Positions 1-11,429 of a stretch of DNA of 64,000 nucleotides are shown here, piece after piece. The stretch is from Lonicera japonica (Eukaryota > Streptophyta > Magnoliopsida > Dipsacales > Caprifoliaceae): NCBI GenBank assembly GCA_021464415.1, contig CM038467.1:15765411-15829410 (forward strand). Direction: 5' to 3'. Position numbers and translations under genes: made by a program. Position 1 is the stretch's first letter; each line of letters starts with the position of its first letter. A model generated the notes under the pieces. It was not told the DNA's origin. It searched no databases and saw only the letters and a program-made list of their open reading frames with translations.

Positions 1-852
1 GTAGTTGTCACTTTTTGTTTGTGACTTGAGTGTCGTTATGGAAAGTTCTAAGCTAGATAAGTTGAGTTTATGTATTCTTATTATAGCAACTCCGATAAGG
101 GATCATGACTCTATACCACCATCAACAGTAAAAAAATGTTGTGATGAGATTTGATGTTTGACATTAATAAATAAATAATGATTTTCGACACTTAAACTTC
201 TATCGAGAATTGGAAGGTGTGCTTTTGAACACTTGTTAAGTAGAGAAGGTGCATTTTAAACATTTATAACATGGGTAATAGATGACAACCAAACTGTACA
301 ACATTGGGATTAGAAGCGCTACCATGAGAACAAAGTTTTGAGCAATATAATGATAAAAAGCGATGTGAAATCAAAACAGAGATAATGAGAGCAACGATGT
401 ATGGTGGTTCGATGGGTGATGATATAGATAGCCTGTTGGCAAAAGCGGAAGTATTTGTAAGGCATACAGGCGATGATATGAATAACCTGTCAGCAAAAGC
501 ATAAGTATTTGTAAGATCTCAAGCGGTTTAGTCTTATTCCTTCAATACCATGTTGAAAAAGTTTAGGGAGAGAGAAAAAAAGAGTATTGTATATGTCAAA
601 CAATATATTGCAATTGAGTTTATGGCCAAATCAAAAACCTCAAACATGGTAAGATTCACTGATTTATTGCATTAATCAAGTTGATTCCTTGAATTAGGGA
701 GATCTTAAACCTAGACTTCACTAAATATTAAAATAAGCACACATAATTATAACCAATCCCCATATCTTAACCAATAGTATATCTTATTTGGAGAATGTGG
801 TAGTAACATGTCTAAGGTAGTGGAGATTGTGGAGTGTTTGTATATCGGAAAA
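1..852. other. Intergenic, no gene recognised
   Basis: AT-rich spacer without a convincing exon on either strand. Two similar short segments at about 427-465 and 475-515 share the pattern CCTGT(T/C)(G/A)GCAAAAGC followed by GTATTTGTAAG, so a small local duplication is present. Nothing else could be supported. Confidence 0.4.
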
Positions 853-974
853 TTTCAGGTGTGGACCGGTCTGTACGGACCGGTCCTTTTTACGATGGTT
901 TTGCATTGTAAAAGACACCCCTAATGTTTTTACGACGGAAAAGCGTTGTAAAAAGGCCTGGTCCGCACCAGAAA
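853..974. mobile_element. Small foldback MITE
   Basis: The left end (from 853) reads TTTCAGGTGTGGACCGG and the right end, read on the other strand from 974, reads TTTCTGGTGCGGACCAGG, so the two ends are imperfect inverted repeats of about 18 bp. Between them are two arms of the form TTTTTACGA(T/C)GG...TTGTAAAA that are also inverted copies of each other, so almost the whole 120 bp can fold into a hairpin. GACCGGTC, itself palindromic, occurs twice near the left end. It has no coding capacity. No clear target-site duplication was found, so the exact borders and superfamily are open. Confidence 0.5.
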
Positions 975-1799
975 CGGACTCGTTTATATATATATAAATA
1001 TAACATTTCTTTGAGCAATAAAATGGCATAGAGTTAAAACTAAGAACTTTGTGGTTTATTCTTATCCTAAAGCATAATGTGGCGTGTCCTACTCAAAATG
1101 CACTCCTTGCTCTTATTAGGAATGACACTTATTCCAAAAATGATTCCAAAAGCAAATGAAATGAATCCAAAATTTCAATGGAGGTATATAGTTTAATGCA
1201 TGGTTTTTAGGATGAGTAACGTGTCTCTTATTTAAGTAGACATGATTCAAACATGTGCACACAATATTCTTTGCTCTAAAATAGTAAAATAAAGATAAGA
1301 AAGTAATACAAGGACAAGCCGTTGAATTGCAATGGTATACTTAAGTATGTTGTAGGTTGCTACTACCTCTCATTTGAGGAAATCTTTTACGTAATCATTA
1401 TATCTTAAGATTTAATATTTTCCAAAAAAGTCATGACATTTTATCTTCCGATTGAATTGTGGAAAAACTTCCCTGGCTTTTAGATTGTATTACGAAACTC
1501 CGTTGTCTAAACTTCAAATATTTTATTTTGTATTGAAATTAATAATCAAGCAATTAAAACACCTAAATTAGAAAAAGTCCAGAAGGGTGGAACCTAGAAT
1601 ATATACAAAGGGATCTATGATTACTCAAAACTCACAATTCAAATACCTGACTTGCTTTAATTTATTATAAAGCTAAGAACAACTCCAATCCTCCTATATT
1701 TTTCTTCTTAAACCTAAATATAGGGAGATATCCTATAAAATCCATTCAAGCCTCCTTTATACTGTCCTAATGTTTGCTTAGTTAGATCAATTCTAGTCT

Positions 1800-3270
1800 T
1801 CCTTGGATATTTTCCTCAAATTTAAGGGAAAAGTCATATATGAGGAGAAGTTCTCTAGTCATCTTGTGGATACCTCATTTCGCAACCCTCATATTCCTTC
1901 ACAAGTTTGTTTTCTGTTGAAGGCTCGAAAAGAACTAAACCATTACAAGATTTGCAGAACCAAACAGGTGGCCCAACATTCCAAAACTAGGGAAGGCCGA
2001 AGCGGCTAAACAGATAAACCGTACGGATAATCCATATTCCGTACGGGGAATGTGCAGACAACGCGTTTTCAAGTTGGGAAGTCATGGGAAAGTTTGCCCT
2101 AAGCAGTAGGAAGGGTGACCGAAACGGTTTACCGAAGAACCGTACGGACAATTAGATAGCCTGTCCGGATGATCTGTTGTCGAAGACAATTCCACTACTA
2201 TATAAGCCATAACAGAGCTCAAGACAAAGGTTTGAATTTTGAGACTCAAAAACAAAGAGAAAATAACAATAAGAGAGTAAAAAGATAAAGAAATGAGAGA
2301 AATTTTTATCTATAAAAAAAGATTTGTACTTGGACTTTACTGAATTAGTAAAAGAATTTGTAATATAATCTTATTTTCGAAACGAAGTTTGAATCAAAGT
2401 TCTATATTTTCACGAAGGTATATAACTCATTTTATATTATGTTAATCTTCTATTTTTATATCGATTTTCATTTTTTTGTATATGTATAAATATTGTACAT
2501 ATGTCGTAAATATGTATACTTTTGCATATGTTGACATATATTTAAAATTGTATTAATCGAACTTAAACGAAATCAGTCATATATATGAAATCGGACTAAA
2601 ATTTGTATCTGAACTGAATATATGCCTAAACTGCTCCCTGACATGCCATTTCATTTATTTCTGCATGAACTGTGCTAATAACTTGTTATAGCTGGGACTG
2701 TAGTGAGAAAACCTGTACGGATAATCTGGACAGTTGAGCCAAAAACCTCCCATGTCTGTTTTATAAACTTTCATGCAGGTTTTGTTTTTATAATGTTTTG
2801 AAAATCTGAGATGTGCTCTCATTAACCGTATAGTTTACCAGATAAACCGGACGAGCTTCCTGATTACCAGTACGAGTTTTTTGCCCCATAGGCCATTTTT
2901 GCATCCGAAAAAGGTCGGGTTGTTGTATGATATTTAATAACTCGTCTACATAATTTTTAGGCCAAAAAAAGTAGGAAAAAAGTTTAAAAATGAGAATAAG
3001 CATGTTCATTTAGAAGTCAAAAGGGCGATGTGGGTGCCTAACACCTTCCCACGTTGTAACATAGTCCTCGATCTCACTCTAGTTGTGCAGACAACGTTGT
3101 ATACCAAAAGGGTACGAAACATGTTTTTGTCCGTTTTACTGGAAAACGTACTAGCGACTCTGATCTTTAAATACAACGTACGAAGTGCACGCCCCCTGCA
3201 TCGGGGTGATGAGGGTTCCGTTGAGATTCTCACACATCTCCCCCTATATTCCCCACATTTGAGTGTTTAG
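1800..3270 (+). mobile_element. LTR-retrotransposon-like remnant
   Basis: No open frame survives. 1950-2210 holds repeated CCGTACGG-type motifs and a TATA-like CTATATAAG (2198-2206), followed by an AG-rich leader, which looks like an LTR promoter. 3010-3270 reads GTGGGTGCCTAACACCTTCC and later GCGACTCTGATC, a wording I recognise from non-coding parts of plant Ogre/Gypsy-type elements. The middle (2690-3000) repeats the CTGTACGGATAATC wording. Neither paired LTRs nor a target-site duplication could be defined, so the class and borders are tentative. Confidence 0.3.
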
Positions 3271-3475
3271 AGCTATTAACCACAAGGGTGGCATAAGACA
3301 CCACTGGGATCCTGTGTGGGTAATGATTTATGTATCGGGACATTTCGAGTTCGATTTCTCTAGGGTTCAAAAGCTCTGATGGCTAGCGGCAGGTGCAACT
3401 TTGCGAGCAAGGATTAGTCTTACATCCAATGTGGTGTAAGGACACCTCATGGGAGACAAAAATAAAAGTGTTTAG
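3260..3475 (+). mobile_element. Possible SINE-like fragment
   Basis: 3285-3365 has an A-box-like GGGTGGCATAAGACACC followed about 55 bp later by GAGTTCGATTTC, close to the RNA polymerase III B-box GGTTCGAATCC. The remainder (GCGAGCAAGGATTAGTC...TGTGGTGTAAGGACACC) resembles a tRNA-derived SINE body. No clean A tail or flanking duplication is visible. A chance resemblance is possible. Confidence 0.25.
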
Positions 3476-4006
3476 AACCTACATTTTAATTATTTTGGAA
3501 AAATTGCAAATTTGGGTTTTTGTTTTATAATTGTTGGTGTTTGGCGATCCCTATTCTTTTTCCCTATATTTGAGGACAAGTTTAGGGACTCCTCAAATAA
3601 TAGGAGTTCATTAGAGGGTTGGAGCAAGATTTTAGCTATTTTTCCCCAAATTGTAAATTTAAGGGGGGAAGTTTGGGGAAGGATTGGAGATGCTCTCACC
3701 CAGAGGTCCTAATTCCTTAAATTTGAGAGAATGGATAGGGATCCCCACATGTTATTCTAAATCTTGTTTCTTATGGTTTTATATTTTTATTTTTAAATAA
3801 CTTTTGTGCCCCAGAACTTATCTTCATTATTTGGGGAAAATCATGATTGGAGAGTATTTCTCCCTAAAACTTTACCGTAACATATGGAAAATGGAGTTCA
3901 TAATCAGATACCTCCCAAAATATGACTTTTACTCAAAAGTTTCCTTAAATTTAAAAAATGTTCAGAAAAGGGTTGAAAATGCTCATTCTTTAGTAGGATT
4001 AAGAAA

Positions 4007-4154
4007 CTAGAATCCTAATTCAAAGGAAACTATGTAATAACCAAAACATTACCTAATCTAAGACTCTAATATGAGATAAGCTAGAATCCTAAATCAAATG
4101 AAACTAAGTAATAACCAAAACATTACTTAATATAGGAATCTAACATGAAATAAA
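4007..4154. repeat. 74-bp tandem duplication
   Basis: The segment starting CTAGAATCCTAATTCAAAGG at 4007 is repeated at 4081 as CTAGAATCCTAAATCAAATG. Both continue through the shared AATAACCAAAACATTAC. Two imperfect copies with a period of 74 bp. No coding capacity. Confidence 0.75.
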
Positions 4155-4164
4155 CAATTAATAA

Positions 4165-4652
4165 CTAAGAGCATCTCCAACAATATTTTATATTTTTATT
4201 TGTTGTAAAATTTACACAATTTGTAATTTTTTTGTCTCCAGCAATCTTTTAAAATACAAGTTTGTGTAAAATGATTGTGTAAAATACACTCACATTTTAC
4301 AATGGCACATTATTTTTCTCTTTCTTCATTTTTAAATATAATAACTTCAAATGTAAAATATGGATCTTAATAAAAACTATATATTTGAAATATGCTCATC
4401 AATACTTACAAATCAAGATCCGTTGTGACTATATAATTATTTATAAAAAAATTCATGAAAAAATAATAATAAATTACTTAAATTGATAGTTAACAGGTGT
4501 TGGAATCTTGTTGGTTATTTTAAAATTTACACAAGACTTTACAAAAGTACCATTGGAGCATATTTTTTTTAGTATTCAAGTTTTTTGTAAAAGTTTGTTA
4601 ACCTATATGATTTACAATTCAATTTTTACACTACCATTGGAGATACTCTAAC
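4165..4652. mobile_element. MITE with GAGCATCTCCAA ends
   Basis: The left end reads AAGAGCATCTCCAACAATATTTT and the right end, on the opposite strand, reads TTAGAGTATCTCCAATGGTA. This end sequence is a very common dicot MITE signature. The interior is AT-rich and carries repeated TTTACACAA / TTGTGTAAA motifs in both orientations. Flanking AACAATTA and AACAATAC match only partly, so the target duplication is uncertain. A related inverted signature (GGATTGGAGATGCTCTCACC, ending near 3702) closes another short AT-rich element at about 3484-3712. Confidence 0.5.
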
Positions 4653-4881
4653 AATACGATAAATCTCAATAAACTTTAGTAAAGGGAGCTTTTATTTAAA
4701 CCCACACAATAGCTAAATTCCCCCACTTAGTTTTAATGTTTTTATTTTTCAAAAATACCTTTAAATGGATGGACCATTAAAAAGTTAACGAAATAAAAAA
4801 TACCTCACCTCCTCGTAGCTCGTTGGCATCGTCCTTATCATTGTAACAGGGAGATCATTCCACATGGATGTGATTATTGAA

Positions 4882-5928
4882 AGGTGATGATATTGCCCAT
4901 CCTTTTTTTTTCTATAACATCCTCCCTATCACAAACATCCCATTTGATGCCATTTTTTTATCATTAACATCACCAACAATACATTGTCTTTACTTTTGGA
5001 TTAACTTTAATATAAATTATAATTAACCTTTGGACTAACTTTAATACACATTAATTAACATTAATACCCAAAAAAAACAAAGAACAAAATTAAAACAAAA
5101 CAAAAAAACCCCTCCTTTCAAATCCTCTTTCTCCCTTTTTACCATCCACAACTCGGTTCCTTTCTTCTACTTTCCATCTATCATCCTTTGTTTCTTTTTC
5201 TCCTTGTGCTCCCTTTCCATTGATTTTCGAAGACCACACCATCCACGCAACAGAATGAGGAAAATGAATGGTTTGGATCGAATGGGGTGCAAGGTCTTGG
5301 CCTAAGATATTCAAGTTATTGCCCATATTTTGGTTCTTATGGCTCGAATGAATATTGAGTACAATTAATGTTCATTTGGCCCATGATTCTTTAGTGGTGT
5401 TCAACTATTCGGTCCAAGATGTTCGAATTAGATGCCATCATTCGGTATATCATGTTCGAGCATGTTCATCTTGTTCAACTTAGATAGACCGAGTGATGTT
5501 TGGACAGGCATCAACATGCTATGTTCTTGTGTGTTTATGATTTTTGGCATACTTTTAAATTAATGAACCTAAGAAAGCTTGTTTGGGTTAAGATGATAAC
5601 AAAACTTACATCTTTTTTATGATCCTTGTCTTGTTTAAGATCACCACCTTTATCTTAATTTTTTTTTTTTACCATCTCCATTAGTGAGAATGGTGGCTTT
5701 TGGGGGAATGGAGGATTGGTAGTACTAAATTGTTAGGGGAATGTGGAGATGGTAGTGATAAATTACCTTGTTTTTAAGGGGAAATATTTTAACCATTGGT
5801 TAAAAGATTAATTTGTTTTAATCATTAAGGATGTTAGTGAAAAAAAAGAGGATTGATAATAGAAGAAATAGCTTTGCTTTATTGGAGGATGTTAGTTAAA
5901 AAAAAGAGGATGGGCAATATCATCACCC
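4882..5928. mobile_element. hAT-like non-autonomous element, 1047 bp
   Basis: Left end AGGTGATGATATTGCCCATCC and right end (other strand) GGGTGATGATATTGCCCATCC are inverted repeats that continue imperfectly through runs of T and an ACATCCTCC block for about 50 bp. The element is flanked by TTATTGAA (4874-4881) and TTATTTAA (5929-5936), an 8-bp target duplication with one mismatch, as expected for hAT-type insertion. The TTGGAGGATGTTAGT(G/T)A(A)n block near the right end occurs twice in tandem. It contains no transposase frame. Confidence 0.65.
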
Positions 5929-5945
5929 TTATTTAACCCGTTGTT

Positions 5946-6055
5946 GTGTCCGCCTTTGTGGTGGTTCAATGTTCACCCTTATGGTGATTGTGTGTCCACC
6001 CTTGTAGTGGTTCAATGTTCACCCTCATGGTAATCGTGTGTCTACCCTTCATTGC
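5946..6055. repeat. 46-bp minisatellite, about 2.3 copies
   Basis: Copies begin GTGTCCGCC (5946), GTGTCCACC (5992) and GTGTCTACC (6038) and share GTGGTTCAATGTTCACCCT. The copies diverge slightly. No coding meaning was recognised. Confidence 0.7.
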
Positions 6056-6479
6056 AGTGGTTGTTGATTCGTATCAAAAAAATTGTGTTGTAAAATTATT
6101 GCTTTATAAAAAAAAAACCTCATGTCCTCAAAGTTTTTCTAAGCTGCCTCACAATTATGAACCCACAACTATCGTCTTCCTCTTCTCCTTATATTCAGTT
6201 ACTTTTTTATGCCCCTTTTGACAACTTCATTGGAAAAACTCAAAATTTTGAACAATTTCACTTAGAATCTAAAACGAGAACTTCCACTAAATAGATTGTC
6301 TCTCACAAACACATAGTAAACCACTAGGCCAATCAGTCCAAAATTTTGAAACACAACGACTGCAATAAGTTTCGTAAAACGTTTTAACTCTTTCGTGTTT
6401 GTTCTAAAACTAGTTATATAAATATACAAGACAAAATATACAGAACCTTGGGATGTATATTTTTGACTTTCAAAGATGC

Positions 6480-7930
6480 TTATGCTTTTTTCATAGCTTT
6501 GTTGAAGATCCCACCTTCAAGCATGTTTGGAATTCTTTCACTTCTCCTAGAGCCTCTTCTGGAGGGCCTCACATAATGCTCTCCCTTCCCATGAATCTCT
6601 CCAAAAGAAAGGCCTACTGCCTCTAGATGTAGCCTATGCCTCTCTAGTACTGAATCCAATGTGCATGTTCTTCTTCAGTGTCCTTTTGCTCACTCAATTT
6701 GGGATTGATTTCTTTCTCTCTTTAATATTTTTGCCTTCCCTCTATCCAGTATTAAGGATCTATGGCCCTTTATCCTCAGAAGGAAATGGAGTTCACAAGT
6801 CTTTAATGTTTGTAGTGCTAGTTCTATCATGATTTTTTCACAGCATTTGGGAGTGCGAAAATGAGGTTTTTTCTAACAATGTGAAGCCTTGTCTCATGGC
6901 TTTCAAATACCATTTCATCAAACGCCTCTCTGAGCTGAATGATTTCATTCCGCGTTGCATGAAAAACACAGTTTTTGATCTCATGATTCTGAAGAAATTC
7001 AACCTTAATGGCAGGGATAGCTTTAACCTTAAAATTCAAGAAGTTATTTGGACTCCCCTCAATGGGTTGGTTAAAGGTCAATACAGATGGTATGGCAGCT
7101 GGTTGCCCTGGTCCTTCTGCCAGAGGTGGTATTTTTAGAAATTGCAGAGGTTTTTGCAAAGGTGTTTTTTGTGGCAGCGTTAGCGCTCATTCAGCTTTCT
7201 ACGCTGAAGTCAGTGCTATGCCCTTATCAAAGCTATTGAATACTTGGGACGAAGGTTGGAAAAAGATCTACTATGAAATGGACTGCATGGCTACCTTGCT
7301 TTGTCTCCTCAACACAAACTCCCATGTTCCTTGGCAGTTGCTTTCCAGATGGCAAAACTGCAGATTTTTCCTCTCTCAGATGCATTTTTATGCTTCTTAC
7401 ACCTTCAGGGGGGGACCGTGTGGCATACAAGCTTTCAAAGAAGGGGCTCTCCTATGACCACATCCAGTGGTGTCCTTCTCCCTCTTCTGACGTCTCGTAT
7501 ATATTCAACAATGGTCTCTCCTTCAGGCGCAATTACAGATTCAGCTGACTTAGTTAGCTGGTTTGTGCTCTTCAGTTTCTGTTTGCTGTGGCAGCAAAAT
7601 CTGGCTTGCTTCAGGTTCATGTGTTATGGGAATTTGATGGCTGTCAGTTTAGTCTACCTTTTCGGCTGTAGTGTTGATAGTTTTTTTTTGTATAGATTTG
7701 ACCCTCACATGTTGCTGGTTTATTGAGGGTTTTTGGTTTGTTTGTTTTTTGATCTGTGTTGCTACGGTAGATCAGTCTCCAAACACTTAAAGCTTTGTAT
7801 AGGCATAGAATTTCCTTTTGTAAGCCTATATTGTATATTTCCTTTAAACCTATTGTATATTTTGTTTTTCAATTGTTAATGTTATGCCCTAGTGCCAGTA
7901 TGGCCTAGAGGACTTTCTCCAAAAAAAACT
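6480..7930 (+). mobile_element. Decayed LINE, 3' end (zf-RVT and RNase H)
   Basis: Remnant of the 3' part of a non-LTR retrotransposon ORF2. Around 6600-6740 one frame gives a zinc-binding reverse-transcriptase-associated motif (CSLCLSSTESNVHVLLQCPF, then HSIWDWF). From about 7060 another frame gives VNTDGMAAGCPGPSARGGIF and then FYAEVSA and YYEMDC, the plant LINE RNase H-like domain with its first Asp. Reading has to switch frames several times, so the copy is dead. The downstream sequence ends with a short A run at 7921-7928, a possible poly(A) tail. The 5' part (endonuclease, most of the reverse transcriptase) is absent, consistent with 5' truncation. Confidence 0.75.
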
Positions 7931-7976
7931 GGGTTATTATTATTTTCATTTTTTTTGTTAATGATATAGAAGAGAT

Positions 7977-8931
7977 TAGGGGTGGGTTCGGTTCGGTAAC
8001 CGAACCGAACGATACAATACCGAACCGAATGACTAGTTCGGTAATGTAAAATCCAAAACCGATCCCGTACCGAATTGAAGTCGGTAACTGGTGTGGCGGT
8101 AACCGAAATTTCGGTTTGGTATAAATAGAATTTTGGTAATACCGAAAATCCTATTTTTCAAATATTGGCATTTCTTAATTTTTGCATCTTAGCAAATTCT
8201 GTCAATCTCCTATATATATTAAGCAACACAGTTACAAAGTTACATAGCCACAAACACTGCTGCCTACACTTATACACAGCCACACACATTGACATAGTAG
8301 TTATACACTTATACACACAGTCATACAAACACAACAATTATACACACGCAGCAGGCACTAAATTAATAAACTGCGTGCCCCACAGTCCCACACTGCTGCG
8401 GTGCTGCCAATAAACAGCAGTTATACAGTATACACAGCCAAACACAGTGAAGGTTTCGTGGAGAAGTGGAGATTGGAGACCGTAGAGTGACTGTGAAGGT
8501 TTTGTGGCGCCGTTGTGGTGGCCGGTGGGAGAGAGCGGAGGGGAGGGGAGGGAGCGGAGCTCTGAGCCTCTGAGTGTGAGAAGTGAGAACTGAGAAAAGA
8601 GAGATAGTGAGATACTGAGAGAAAAAAATTAAGAAGAGAAAGTGAATTGTGAAAAAAAAATTTAAGAGAAAGTGAATTGTGAACACGTGAGGTGAAGTGG
8701 GGCTGTCATCTACTACTTAGTTGTGGAATAGTTTTTTAATTTATTTTATTTTTTTTAATTTTCTGTTCGGTTTTACCGAACCTGCTATCCGACTTACCGT
8801 TTTTTACCGTTTCAATTTCGGTAACTGACATTCAGTTACCATTAAAAATCGGTTCGGTTCGGTATTTTTTGCTCAGCGGTTCAGTTTTTTTGGTTCGGTT
8901 TTCGGTTTTTCGGTAAAAAATGCCAGCCCTA
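7977..8931. mobile_element. hAT-type non-autonomous element with perfect TSD
   Basis: Begins TAGGGGTGGGTTCGGTTCGG and ends (other strand) TAGGGCTGGCATTTTTTACC. It is flanked by an exact 8-bp direct duplication GAAGAGAT (7969-7976 and 8932-8939), the hallmark of hAT transposition. Both subterminal regions are packed with GGTTCGGTT / AACCGAACC repeats in both orientations, probably transposase-binding or hairpin-forming sequence. The interior contains CA-rich (8220-8350) and GA-rich (8450-8670) stretches and no transposase. It lies just 3' of the LINE remnant. Confidence 0.85.
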
Positions 8932-8939
8932 GAAGAGAT

Positions 8940-11082
8940 TTAAATTCAGAACAGTTGTTTATTTTCAAAAACTTGTATAGATGATGTAGAACAGATAGCG
9001 GACATGTACTTAACTACACTAGATCTTCGAAAGCCTGCCTGGCCCCTAAAAGTGATGAGACCAAAATTGCGTGGGGCCTAGCTAATTTGACTTGAAACGG
9101 CTCAGAGAAATCAAGTCAGGGCCTCTGGCGGTGATGCATGTCATTTTTCGGCTAAATTTCTTCGTTTAGGCCTCCGAATCCACGTTTTTACTATTTAAGG
9201 CAGGTTTTCATGACCCAATAAGTTGAGTTTGGAAAGTTGGATTTGACTTCTGTCAATCCCGCGTGATCCTTGATATCAACACAGCAGGATCCATGATTTC
9301 TGCGATTTTCTATTTTTGGTAGTTTTTTCGAATTATTTTGAATTTGCTTCCTTTCTTTCGTTTGTCTCCTCTTATAAGAGTATTTCATTGTAATCGTTGA
9401 AGGCAGACTATCTTTTAATAAAATTTGACTGCTTTCTCTATATTGTGAGTTTATATCCCATTCATAGCTTTCTGCTACATCAATGGACTTCCTTCACATG
9501 ATTTAATGTGGAATGCCATCTCTCTTGCATATAATCTTAGTGTTTTTAGTCTCGCTTTGATTAATTTCAGCATTTATTTTACAAACTAGCATATTTTACT
9601 TATTATAGAAGCAATTTTGTACAAAATAGGCACGTTTAATATTCTTTTTAGGAGTTCTGACTTAAATCTAGCTTCAAATGCATGTGAAACCATATTTTGT
9701 GTTATAATTTGAAAGAGATGCTAGGTTTTTATCAATGTGTGATTCAAACATATTTGAGATTTGAGATGCATTTGGGAATATGTTGAGATGAGTAGCACTA
9801 ATATTATTTGGAAGGTCTATTTTAGGCATAGGGGAGAGATTGGAGCAACAATGAATACAGAATTTGAGAACACTAGTTATACAATTAGTTCTACAACATG
9901 AAGTAAATAAAAGTGGTATAATGTTTAACCAAAGGTCTGTTCTATTTTGCCAATACAACCATTTAGAAAGTAATAGTAATTGGGAAAGAAAGCATGGAGG
10001 GGAACAATGGGTAAAGGAAGACAAAGTGTTGAATTCCAACTATATTTTGTTAGGATATAAGAAAGGGGTTGTGTTAATCTGTAATTTACACTTGCTAAAA
10101 TTCTGTTAAAGAAAAGGAAAAAGCCATCCTTATTTGTGTGGTCACATATTTTGTTCTTTCAGAGCTTTTTGGCTTATGGATGTAGCCCTATTCATTTTTG
10201 GATAAAAGGTCTAACATTTTTGTTTCGTGAGTTTTCTTGTATGCCTGGATTTCTCCATCATTCGTTTGCATTAGTCGATGCATTGAATTCATGTGTGTTG
10301 GTCACATCTATTTGCACCATTTTGCTATTGAAGCAACAATTGCATTTGAAATTGCTATTGAAGTTGTGACTTGGCTGTGCCCATAGGAGTGCCTATCACA
10401 CTAAAATTCTATACATTTTATCCAGGAATAGCTCTTTTTATACTATGTGTCATTCATTGGTTGAGAGTGCTTAAATTTTTTTTTTTTTTTGTATCGTACT
10501 GTTTTGATATACCTGTTTGTAACATTTAATTTTTTCCATGGTCTGCAGTGGCACACAGAAGTTGCTTCGCTCTTGGCTTAATAGTCTGAGTTGACCTGAG
10601 AAAGTGCAAGCGATTGTTCCCATTTAATAGGCAATGGAATGCAACTGGCATCTGAGATTATACCAAACACCTTCTCTTGGGGCCTATTAACAGAGAGTTC
10701 GTTGTATTTCTAAATTAGAGTCTGCTCTATCTATCTGGCCATTTTATGTCATCTAGGCTTTGACCCCTCTACTTAGTAGTACACGGTGGTAGTTTTATAT
10801 GAGGACTGTTCCCGAGCTGATCATTACTTTGAGGGAAACTACATGGAGATATATATACAGTTTGTTCTTTTCTTTTGAAAAACAACTGTAGGTCATGCGC
10901 ATCATTGCGTTATCTAAACCACCAAAAACTAAGAGCAACTCCTATGCATGAGGTTATGAGAACATAATGCTGAAGACATTCACTTAACTAGTAAGAAAGA
11001 TGGTTTAGGTACCTTATAAAAAGGCAACTGAGCATCACACTAAAAAGACTTCAGATTCAGCTTAAAATAAATGCATCCCAAC
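8940..11082. other. Intergenic, no gene recognised
   Basis: Short open frames occur on both strands (for example 9674-10039 on - and 10136-10369 on +), but none shows a recognisable domain or splice-supported continuation. The sequence looks like decayed single-copy or old transposon DNA. A poly-T run lies at about 10472-10486. Confidence 0.35.
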
Positions 11083-11425
11083 TAATGGTGGAGCCACATG
11101 GGAGGGAAAATGTTAAAAAATTGTACGTTTACCTCTATAATTATTTTTAAAAATTACACATGTATGTATATTAATTAGTTTGACCCTCTTTAATATTTAA
11201 AAATTACTAATAGTATTAATCTTTCCTTCCTAATCTTGAACAAATGTAATATTAGTATTAAATGTTCTTCTTTAATTTATAAAAATTGACATACATTATC
11301 TTGTAATCTTTTCTTTTTTGAAGTGCCAATGAAGTTTCTGTTTCTTATAATTTTATTTTTTTTATAAAAATTGACATTAGTATTAAACTTGCCTCCCTTT
11401 AAAAAAGGTTCTGGCTTCGCCACTG
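11083..11425. mobile_element. hAT-like MITE, GGCGGAGCC type, 343 bp
   Basis: Left end TAATGGTGGAGCCAC and right end (other strand) CAGTGGCGAAGCCAGAACC match the widespread plant MITE terminus CAGTGGCGGAGCCA. Flanks ATCCCAAC (11075-11082) and ATCCAAAC (11426-11433) form an 8-bp target duplication with one mismatch. The interior is AT-rich and non-coding. Confidence 0.7.
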
Positions 11426-11429
11426 ATCC

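Noticed and set aside
5946..6055. CRISPR-like array
   Set aside because: Head-to-tail minisatellite without distinct spacers, in a plant genome.
7301..7726. Plus-strand open frame of 141 residues
   Set aside because: It is an off-frame product of the LINE RNase H region. The conserved domain runs in other frames.
9674..10039. 121-residue minus-strand open frame
   Set aside because: Ser/Leu-rich composition typical of an antisense or random frame. No family resemblance.
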